From an uncultured bacterium (GTDB lineage Bacteria; Patescibacteriota; Microgenomatia; UBA1406; GWC2-37-13): a stretch of 5,026 bases of DNA. The notes under the pieces were generated by a model. That model was not told the DNA's origin, made no database searches, and worked only from the letters and a program-made list of their open reading frames with translations. The DNA is taken from contig CALESU010000163.1 of assembly GCA_937914905.1 (NCBI GenBank), positions 1 through 5,026 of the forward strand, given 5' to 3'. Of the stretch, positions 1 through 4,001 are shown piece by piece (the first letter of the stretch is position 1; each line of letters begins with the position of its first letter). The position numbers and the translations under genes are program-made.

Positions 1-329
1 TCGGGAGACATCACTTTCTTGTGAATCCGGACAAGGTATCTGAAAAAACTTCTCAAGGCAACGAGAAAATAATTCTGTGTTTGCTTTTTGAGTTCACCTT
101 TAAATTCATTTCGATATTCACGTGATAAATACAGGCGAAAATAACGAATACTCTCTTCATTAATTTCTTCCACCATAACTGTTTTGAGCCCACGCTCTTT
201 CTGATACCATTCAAAAAAGAAGGTAATATAATAGACATACATCTTCACGGTACGTTGAGACAAGTTTCTATCCAGCTCGCAATACTCCGCGAATTGTTTA
301 AGCGCAAGAGGGAACTCCATAGATTTCAT
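1..329 (-). CDS. Xer-type tyrosine recombinase/integrase, N-terminal part (runs off left edge)
   Basis: The reading frame opens at the ATG at 329 and stays open to the window edge, giving 109 residues beginning MKSMEFPLALKQF. Seen: a helical core-binding (SAM-like) domain typical of XerC/XerD and phage integrases, with the hallmarks 'LSQRTVKMYVYYI' (residues 23-35) and 'KKQTQNYFLVALRSFFRYL' (81-99). The catalytic domain with its R-H-R-Y residues would lie beyond the left edge and cannot be checked. Known for the family: site-specific strand exchange on DNA, either for chromosome dimer resolution or for integration of mobile elements. In small genomes this type is often the only Xer protein. 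A second possible start is Met4 at 320. Neither start has a Shine-Dalgarno sequence. It is isolated from neighbours by a 720-bp gap. I am sure of the family but not of a housekeeping versus mobile role. Confidence 0.85.
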   Translation of the reverse strand, partial: MKSMEFPLALKQFAEYCELDRNLSQRTVKMYVYYITFFFEWYQKERGLKTVMVEEINEESIRYFRLYLSREYRNEFKGELKKQTQNYFLVALRSFFRYLVRIHKKVMSP

Positions 330-593
330 ATTAAACGACGTTTCATGAGAAGTAAAGAGAGAGTTATACGACGTTAGTTATGTTACTTAACTATTTAAAG
401 AACGGTGCAGAAGTATAAAATGATACCGGATTGATCTGACGCTTTATTCAAAATGGAATATCCTATAGTTATAATTTAGATACACAATTAGGCGTAAAAA
501 ATAGGATAATATAAGATAAATATAATCCTATAGTTTAATTACTATTTCGCCCGTCTGAAGTAATAGTACTTGAATGATATCAAGAGCACTTTA

Positions 594-623
594 ACTGTAC
601 ACAATTTTGAGATGATCTGTCAA
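594..623 (-). promoter_or_regulatory. Possible promoter reading toward the recombinase gene
   Basis: On the minus strand a perfect -35 box TTGACA (623-618) is followed after 18 bp by TACAGT (599-594), which matches four of six -10 positions. It would give a leader of about 255 nt before the recombinase start at 329, passing through the inverted repeats at 540-568 and 501-531. In AT-rich DNA such matches arise by chance, so this is tentative. Confidence 0.25.
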
Positions 624-649
624 GGAGAAGTGGAGTGGGAGAGGTTTTG

Positions 650-684
650 CTATTTAGCGGACGTTCAATCTATCTGCTAAATAG
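650..684. repeat. 9-bp inverted repeat (hairpin) in the gap
   Basis: CTATTTAGC at 650-658 is the exact reverse complement of GCTAAATAG at 676-684, with a 17-nt loop between. No T-run follows on either strand, so it is not a typical intrinsic terminator. It could be a protein-binding site or RNA hairpin. Confidence 0.45.
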
Positions 685-890
685 GTTATTTATATTATAG
701 AGCCTATCTTATCAAGCCAAATTGCCATTTATCTATTTGTCTTGAAGTTCCTTGCTAGTGTTGCGAATTTTCAGAGAACCCTAGATATCGATGCCAAAAC
801 TTGTCATATAGTGTTCATTCTGAGATGTTATGAGTTTTATTTATTCCGTACTATTAGGACAGAAGTATGTACGAGAAATGCGCTATAAGT

Positions 891-904
891 ATTGTCATGA
901 CAAT
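891..904. repeat. Perfect 14-bp palindrome ATTGTCATGACAAT
   Basis: The 14 bases are self-complementary without a spacer, of the form expected for a homodimeric regulator's site. It is not next to any gene start: tRNA-Leu ends 150 bp away and points toward it. Function unknown. Confidence 0.4.
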
Positions 905-1052
905 TTAAATCAAAAATGCTTTGATTATTTTTATTATTGCTATAAGTATATTTATCGACTCTTTTCACAACCGATTCCGCTGAGCATTATGAGAGGATTG
1001 GGGAGTGGTTGCTCTGACAATATCCTATTAAAAATGACCTATTGAGAAGCGG

Positions 1053-1136
1053 TGCCGGAGAGAGGACTTGAACCCCCAAGGTATTGCTACCACAGGTTCC
1101 TAAAACCTGCGCGTCTGCCAATTTCGCCACTCCGGC
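1053..1136 (-). tRNA. tRNA-Leu (anticodon UAG)
   Basis: Reading the minus strand from 1136 to 1053 gives a complete class II tRNA of 84 nt. The 7-bp acceptor stem is GCCGGAG/CTCCGGC. The D arm has GCG/CGC around AATTGGCAGA. The anticodon stem CAGGT/ACCTG encloses loop TTTAGGA, so the anticodon is UAG (plus-strand positions 1100-1102), which decodes CUN leucine codons. The long variable arm is GGTA-GCAA-TACC with a GNRA tetraloop. The T arm is GGGGG-TTCAAGT-CCTCT with two G-U pairs. The discriminator is A, as expected for leucine tRNA. The bases after it are CCG, so CCA is not encoded and must be added by the CCA-adding enzyme. A good promoter lies about 95 bp upstream. The 3' end faces the recombinase gene. 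Confidence 0.97.
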
Positions 1137-1186
1137 AAGTCACAACAACATATTATTACCATGAGAACTTATCACTTACCGCCACT

Positions 1187-1213
1187 TTAGCAGACATATA
1201 CTTTTTCTGCTAA
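1187..1213 (-). repeat. 8-bp perfect hairpin in the tRNA-Leu leader
   Basis: TTAGCAGA (1187-1194) and TCTGCTAA (1206-1213) are exact reverse complements with an 11-nt loop. The hairpin lies between the predicted tRNA-Leu transcription start (near 1224) and the tRNA 5' end, so it would fold in the precursor. No T-run follows on either strand, so it is unlikely to be a terminator. It may be a processing signal; this is inference. Confidence 0.4.
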
Positions 1214-1230
1214 TATTGTACGTAGGAATT

Positions 1231-1259
1231 ATTATATTGTCCTGACAGTCTAATGTTAA
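1231..1259 (-). promoter_or_regulatory. Sigma-70-type promoter for tRNA-Leu
   Basis: On the minus strand the -35 box TTAACA (1259-1254, five of six consensus bases) and a perfect -10 box TATAAT (1236-1231) are separated by the ideal 17 bp. Transcription would start near 1224 and reach the tRNA 5' end at 1136 after a leader of about 88 nt. The promoter sits between the two tRNA genes, so tRNA-Leu need not depend on read-through from tRNA-Ser. Confidence 0.65.
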
Positions 1260-1368
1260 AGTTCGACCTCAATTTCTTTATTTAGCGTTTTTGCTTGCAT
1301 CTCTACCCCAAATACCTTGTTGACATTCGTGGTATTTCTTTGCTTTACAGTTCAACTTGCATCTCGTG

Positions 1369-1455
1369 CGGAGGAGGGGGGATTCGAACCCCCGATAACC
1401 TCTCGGCTATATCCGCTTTCCAGGCGAACGCACTAGGCCACTATGCGACTCCTCC
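1369..1455 (-). tRNA. tRNA-Ser (anticodon GGA)
   Basis: Reading the minus strand from 1455 to 1369 gives a complete class II tRNA of 87 nt. The acceptor stem is GGAGGAG/CTCCTCC. The anticodon stem TTCGC/GCGGA encloses loop CTGGAAA, so the anticodon is GGA (plus-strand 1419-1421), reading UCC and UCU serine codons. The long variable arm ATAGCC-GAGA-GGTTAT has one G-U pair, and the T arm GGGGG-TTCGAAT-CCCCC is perfect. The discriminator is G, as expected for serine tRNA, and is followed by CAC, so CCA is not encoded. No clear promoter or terminator was found for this gene. The plus-strand frame across it is a well-known type of false protein ('GGGGIRTPD...ALGHYATPP'). Confidence 0.97.
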
Positions 1456-1500
1456 TTATCTGAGTGTTTATTGTATCATATTGACTCATCTTTGAGGTTC

Positions 1501-1549
1501 TGTCCTCCTTTTGGATTCTTCCCCTCCGAATCGGAGGGTCAGAATGACA
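1501..1549. repeat. Short MITE/REP-like palindromic repeat, unit 1
   Basis: This 49-bp unit starts TGTCCTCCT and ends AGAATGACA, imperfect terminal inverted repeats (7 of 9). Its centre is a hairpin, CCCTCCGA (1522-1529) and TCGGAGGG (1531-1538), around a single base. It shares 'TTGGATTC' and 'TCAGAATGACA' with the longer unit at 1562-1652 but has a different central palindrome. It may be a shortened or diverged copy of the same family. Confidence 0.6.
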
Positions 1550-1561
1550 GCCACACTCCCA

Positions 1562-1652
1562 TGTCATCCTGAGAGAGCGTAAGCGATCGAAGGATCCATT
1601 GGTTGGATTCCCTGCCTGCCGGCAGGCAGGTTCGCTTTGCTTCAGAATGACA
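1562..1652. repeat. MITE/REP-like palindromic repeat, unit 2 (TGTCATCCTGAG family)
   Basis: This 91-bp unit begins TGTCATCCT and ends AGAATGACA (terminal inverted repeats, 8 of 9 match). Inside are the half motifs 'CGAAGGATCCA' and 'TTGGATTC', complementary in part, and a perfect 20-bp palindrome at 1611-1630 built from CCTGCCTG and CAGGCAGG around CCGG. From general knowledge, TGTCATCCTGAG...AGAATGACA repeats are scattered in many copies between genes of several bacterial genomes, including Parcubacteria-like ones. It carries no gene. It ends 31 bp before the lexA -35 box and on the plus strand lacks a T-run, so a terminator role is not evident. Confidence 0.75.
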
Positions 1653-1683
1653 AAAAATATACGGATTGCCTAATTGTTATCTC

Positions 1684-1712
1684 TTGACATTGAAACGATC
1701 GTTTCATATACT
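1684..1712 (+). promoter_or_regulatory. lexA promoter with embedded palindromic operator
   Basis: A perfect -35 box TTGACA (1684-1689) and -10 box TATACT (1707-1712, five of six) are 17 bp apart. The spacer holds a perfect 16-bp palindrome, TGAAACGATCGTTTCA (1691-1706), which touches the -10 box and lies one base from the -35 box. A dimer bound there would block RNA polymerase. Since LexA is autoregulated wherever it has been studied, this is the best candidate for the LexA box of this organism; that link is inference. Transcription would start near 1719, giving a leader of about 29 nt. A second TATACT at 1735-1740 lacks a -35 box but would give a leaderless message. Confidence 0.75.
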
Positions 1713-1747
1713 TATATATACATTACTGTATTTATATACTAAGCTTT

Positions 1748-2326
1748 ATGGAACAAGATATTCTCGCTACTCTCAAAAAATTCTATCGAAAAAACAGACG
1801 TTTGCCATCATACTCTGAAATGCTGAAATTATTTAATGTACCTTCTAAAAGAACTATTTACAATTATGTCCAAGAGCTTATGGACGAAGGGTTTATTAAG
1901 AAGGTAAATAATAAGCTGTCTCCCACGAAGCGCTTTTTTGCACTTCCTGTTTTGGGAATGATTAAAGCCGGATACCCCATCATCGCAGAACAAAGACGAA
2001 GCTATCTCACCCTTGACGAATACCTTATTGAAAAACCTGATACTTCATTTTTATTGAAAGTAAGTGGCGACTCAATGATCAATGCAGGCATTTTTGAAGG
2101 AGACCTTGTGGTTATAGAACAAAAAGGAGACGTCAAAAATGGAGATATCGTGCTTGCAGAGATAGATAATGAATGGACTTTGAAAATTCTTAAAAAAGAA
2201 AGAGGATCTTCTTTTCTAGAGGCTGCAAATCCCAATTACCCTCCTTTTTATCCCGTGACTGAACTCAAGATACATGGCATTGTGCGAGCAGTTATGAGAA
2301 AAGTCGGACCCGCCAGAATAAACTAA
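1748..2326 (+). CDS. lexA: LexA repressor (SOS regulator, S24 self-cleaving)
   Basis: This 192-residue protein is close to the usual LexA length of about 200. Residues 1-52 form the winged-helix DNA-binding domain (LATLKKFYRKNRRLPSYSEM...RTIYNYVQELMDEGFI). Residues 66-190 form the S24 peptidase domain. The cleavage site is Ala74-Gly75 in 'MIKAGYP'; the catalytic serine is Ser109 in 'VSGDSM'; the general-base lysine is Lys146 in 'WTLKILKK'. The spacings, 35 residues from scissile Ala to Ser and 37 from Ser to Lys, equal those of E. coli LexA (84, 119, 156). It should therefore repress SOS genes as a dimer and cleave itself when RecA filaments form. It stands alone, with its own promoter and operator at 1684-1712. 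There is no Shine-Dalgarno sequence; the start is chosen because the helix-turn-helix begins right after it. A UmuD-like protein is excluded by the intact DNA-binding domain. Confidence 0.94.
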   Translation: MEQDILATLKKFYRKNRRLPSYSEMLKLFNVPSKRTIYNYVQELMDEGFIKKVNNKLSPTKRFFALPVLGMIKAGYPIIAEQRRSYLTLDEYLIEKPDTSFLLKVSGDSMINAGIFEGDLVVIEQKGDVKNGDIVLAEIDNEWTLKILKKERGSSFLEAANPNYPPFYPVTELKIHGIVRAVMRKVGPARIN

Positions 2327-2341
2327 CAAATAACGGGATCA

Positions 2342-2371
2342 TTCGCATTTTGTGTTTTAATATGGTATACT
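2342..2371 (+). promoter_or_regulatory. Promoter of the RRM gene pair (extended -10)
   Basis: TATGGTATACT at 2361-2371 contains the -10 box TATACT (2366-2371) with the TG of an extended -10 element. TTCGCA (2342-2347, four of six) lies 18 bp upstream. Transcription would start near 2378, leaving a leader of about 94 nt before the first RRM gene. That leader contains an 8-bp inverted repeat, TGAAGAAT (2405-2412) and ATTCTTCA (2431-2438), which could fold over an 18-nt loop. Cold-regulated RNA-chaperone genes often have long structured leaders; whether this one is regulated so is not known. Confidence 0.55.
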
Positions 2372-2471
2372 TCTTTTTGTCGAAAGTGAAAATTGGCTGC
2401 GGGTTGAAGAATTTCTTCCCATCAGAACACATTCTTCATTTGAGCTATACGAACCTAAAGATTTAAAGAAC

Positions 2472-2762
2472 ATGTCACAAAAATTATTCGTCGGAAAACT
2501 TCCTTCAAAGACTACAGAGACCCAGATCCAAGATCTGTTTTCAACAATCGGTGAAGTTGAACAGATACAATTGGGTGCAGGAGTCTCATTTCAAGTAAAC
2601 GCGCAGTACGCATACGTTACCATGAGACATGAATCAGATGCCAAAAAAGCAATGCAAACGCTCAATGACACCATGTTCCTGGATAGTCGTATTAAAGTCA
2701 CTGATACCCATTCCATAGATGAACGGGGTCATACTTATTTTAGATATCGTCGTAAGAAATAA
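2472..2762 (+). CDS. RNA-recognition-motif (RRM) protein, divergent
   Basis: This 96-residue protein is a single RRM domain plus a short basic tail. Seen: RNP2 'LFVGKLP' at residues 5-11, helix 1 'TETQIQDLFSTIGEVEQI' (15-32), and RNP1 'AQYAYVTM' at 44-51. The two RNA-stacking aromatics of RNP1 are kept (Tyr46, Tyr48), but the usual Lys/Arg-Gly at its start is Ala-Gln, so RNA contacts may differ from those of the next gene. Residues 33-45 replace the normal loop 'DRxTGRSKG'. The tail ends RYRRKK. Bacterial RRM proteins are small RNA-binding proteins, in some cyanobacteria induced by cold; the target here is unknown. It lies 40 bp before a second, canonical RRM gene and probably shares its transcript. 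No Shine-Dalgarno sequence precedes the ATG; RNP2 begins four residues in, which supports this start. Confidence 0.88.
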   Translation: MSQKLFVGKLPSKTTETQIQDLFSTIGEVEQIQLGAGVSFQVNAQYAYVTMRHESDAKKAMQTLNDTMFLDSRIKVTDTHSIDERGHTYFRYRRKK

Positions 2763-2785
2763 CTAATTACGAGAAAAAAGAAAGC

Positions 2786-2792
2786 GAGGTGA
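2786..2792 (+). promoter_or_regulatory. Shine-Dalgarno sequence of the second RRM gene
   Basis: GAGGTGA matches the 16S anti-Shine-Dalgarno sequence well and ends 10 bp before the ATG at 2803, slightly longer than the usual spacing. It is the only clear Shine-Dalgarno among the gene starts seen here. It suggests that the second RRM gene is initiated independently on the shared transcript and perhaps made in higher amounts. Confidence 0.7.
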
Positions 2793-2802
2793 ATTAATAC
2801 AC

Positions 2803-3111
2803 ATGCAACAGAACAAACTATACGTAGGTAACTTACCTTGGTCCATGTCTGATCAAGGATTGAAAGATCTTTTCTCAGAATTTGGAGAAGTAACGGAAGC
2901 TATCATCATTATGGATCGTCAAACCAATCGCTCAAAAGGCTTTGGATTTGTAACATTTTCAGATGATGCATCTGCTGAACGAGCAGTTGAAGCAATGGCT
3001 GACAAAGAAATCGAGGGAAGAAAAGTTGTCGTCAATATCGCACGACCACGCGAAGAACGTCCAAATCGTGGTGGTAGTGGAGGCGGATTTGATAGACGAA
3101 GAAGCTATTAA
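2803..3111 (+). CDS. RRM-domain RNA-binding protein with Gly/Arg-rich tail
   Basis: This 102-residue protein is a textbook bacterial RRM protein. RNP2 'LYVGNL' is at residues 6-11 and RNP1 'KGFGFVTF' at 45-52, with all three RNA-stacking aromatics present (Tyr7, Phe47, Phe49). The domain spans residues 5-82, followed by a flexible tail 'RPREERPNRGGSGGGFDRRR' (81-100) like that of cyanobacterial Rbp proteins. It should bind single-stranded RNA, as an RNA chaperone or in mRNA stability; the substrate cannot be read from the sequence. It is the second gene of a likely two-gene operon, has a strong ribosome binding site, and is followed at once by a terminator. The frame at 2963-3262 that overlaps it is a shadow. 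The two RRM proteins differ clearly and are not a recent duplication. Confidence 0.95.
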   Translation: MQQNKLYVGNLPWSMSDQGLKDLFSEFGEVTEAIIIMDRQTNRSKGFGFVTFSDDASAERAVEAMADKEIEGRKVVVNIARPREERPNRGGSGGGFDRRRSY

Positions 3112-3123
3112 TCGTAAAAACCA

Positions 3124-3177
3124 AAAAAAACTATCTAGTACTCATGTGTTTCACGTGAATATACGGATAGTTTTTTT
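3124..3177 (+). terminator. Intrinsic terminator after the RRM operon
   Basis: A perfect 12-bp inverted repeat pairs seven A plus CTATC (3124-3135) with GATAG plus seven T (3166-3177), so the T-run is both the stem's 3' side and the terminator U-tract. The 30-nt loop is unusually long and contains a further perfect palindrome, TTCACGTGAA (3150-3159). The symmetry means it could also work on the minus strand, stopping read-through from cruF. It lies 12 bp after the second RRM gene. Confidence 0.75.
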
Positions 3178-3187
3178 ATGGTATAGT
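3177..3187 (+). promoter_or_regulatory. Extended -10 promoter of the HD-protein gene
   Basis: TATGGTATAGT contains the -10 box TATAGT (3182-3187) with the extended TG. It begins at the last T of the preceding terminator. No -35 box is visible. Transcription would start near 3194, only about four bases before the ATG at 3198, which implies a leaderless mRNA. It is nearly identical to the -10 region of the RRM operon (TATGGTATACT). Confidence 0.55.
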
Positions 3188-3197
3188 ATGAATCATT

Positions 3198-4001
3198 ATG
3201 AATACACTACAGAAAGACCCAACAGCCACTATGGAGATCCATGTTCCTACGAAAGGCAATGAGTACCTCCAAAAGGCGCTTGACATGATAAATGCAAATG
3301 CTGAAATTCGCACCTTGTGGCGGGTTATAAACACCAATGCCATAGACAGACTTGGCATGACAGATCACGGACCCGTACATTTTCAAATTGTGTCCAACCT
3401 ATCTCTCAGACTCCTTCGAATACTTACTAAAAAGGGAATAAAGCCTTCGATAGTACAGAATTTTGATCTTACCGAACACCATGCTGAGTTGGTTGTCTTA
3501 TTGGGAAGCTTGCTCCACGATGTGGGAATGTCTATCAATCGCGAAGGGCATGAAGAATTCAGCTTATTTATGACACATACCTTACTGCGAGAACTGATTG
3601 ATTTTCTCCCTATTGAAGAAAAAACTATTGTGATAGCAGAAACATTGCATGCCATTATCAATCATCGAAGTGGAGGAAAACCATTCACCTTAGAAGGGGG
3701 GATTTTGCGTGTTGCAGATGCACTAGACATGAGCGAAGGAAGGTCTCGCTTACCATTTGAAGCGGGCATAATGGAAATACATTCCGTGTCTGCACTTGCC
3801 ATAGACAAAGTGACAGTGAGTGAAGGCACAGATAGGCCAATTGTGGTTGATATTTTTATGAATAGTTCTGCTGGGATATTCCAAACAGATCAACTATTGA
3901 GAAGTAAGTTGAAACACTCGGGAATCGAGCAGTATATTGAAGTGAAAGCACACATCGACGAGCGAAGCAAAAAAACGGTTATTGCTGATTTTGAGCTTTA
4001 A
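3198..4001 (+). CDS. HD-superfamily metal-dependent phosphohydrolase (COG3294-like)
   Basis: This 267-residue soluble protein has the HD-domain metal ligands in order: His61 in 'DHGPVH' (56-61), His107-Asp108 in 'LLGSLLHDVGMS', conserved histidines at 118 and 151 ('TLHAI'), and Asp174 in 'RVADALDMSEGRSRLPFEAG'. The wider pattern, 'NAIDRLGMTDHGPVH', 'EIHSVSALAIDKV' (193-205) and 'SSAGIFQTDQLLRSKL' (223-238), agrees with my memory of a family common in archaea and grouped as COG3294. HD enzymes hydrolyse phosphate esters, often nucleotides, but the substrate of this family is unknown to me and I do not assign one. The start at 3198 fits a leaderless transcript; Met12 at 3231 is an alternative, since residues 1-20 look poorly conserved. 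There is no Shine-Dalgarno. The last 23 bp overlap cruF on the opposite strand, with no terminator between. Confidence 0.88.
   Translation: MNTLQKDPTATMEIHVPTKGNEYLQKALDMINANAEIRTLWRVINTNAIDRLGMTDHGPVHFQIVSNLSLRLLRILTKKGIKPSIVQNFDLTEHHAELVVLLGSLLHDVGMSINREGHEEFSLFMTHTLLRELIDFLPIEEKTIVIAETLHAIINHRSGGKPFTLEGGILRVADALDMSEGRSRLPFEAGIMEIHSVSALAIDKVTVSEGTDRPIVVDIFMNSSAGIFQTDQLLRSKLKHSGIEQYIEVKAHIDERSKKTVIADFEL

Larger units (their letters stand above)
330..1052. other. AT-rich intergenic gap with palindromes, no convincing gene
   Basis: This 720-bp stretch has no open frame with recognisable similarity on either strand; the longest, 830-1045 plus, is a Tyr/Cys-rich 71-residue frame without a ribosome binding site. 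It does hold structure. Inverted repeats: 9-bp arms at 650-658 and 676-684; imperfect 10-bp arms (9 of 10 match) at 501-510 and 522-531; 7-bp arms at 540-546 and 562-568. Perfect palindromes: 14 bp (ATTGTCATGACAAT) at 891-904. Direct repeats: TCCTATAGTT at 461-470 and 526-535, GCTATAAGTAT at 882-892 and 939-949. It lies between the recombinase gene and the 3' end of tRNA-Leu, so it could hold recombinase sites, a small RNA, or remains of a degraded element. None of these can be shown here. Confidence 0.5.

Noticed and set aside
53..238. 61-residue minus-strand frame inside the recombinase region
   Set aside because: It lies in another frame of the same strand as the recombinase, which has clear family motifs.
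378..388. TTATGTTACTT, matching 9 of 11 bases of the right arm of E. coli dif
   Set aside because: The left arm that should lie 17 bp upstream (361-371) does not match, so there is no complete Xer site; chance similarity in AT-rich DNA is likely.
830..1045. 71-residue plus-strand frame rich in Tyr and Cys
   Set aside because: No ribosome binding site or promoter, no recognisable motif, and a composition expected of AT-rich non-coding DNA. A real small protein cannot be fully excluded.
1310..1337. 7-bp inverted repeat AAATACC/GGTATTT after tRNA-Ser, as a terminator
   Set aside because: It has a 14-nt loop and no T-run on the minus strand; too weak to call.
1295..1495. 66-residue plus-strand frame 'CGGGGIRTPDNLSA...ALGHYATPP'
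   Set aside because: It is the antisense translation of tRNA-Ser; this peptide pattern is a familiar false annotation over serine tRNA genes.
2963..3262. 99-residue plus-strand frame overlapping the second RRM gene and the HD gene start
   Set aside because: It runs in another frame over a canonical RRM gene and through the terminator and promoter, so it is a shadow.
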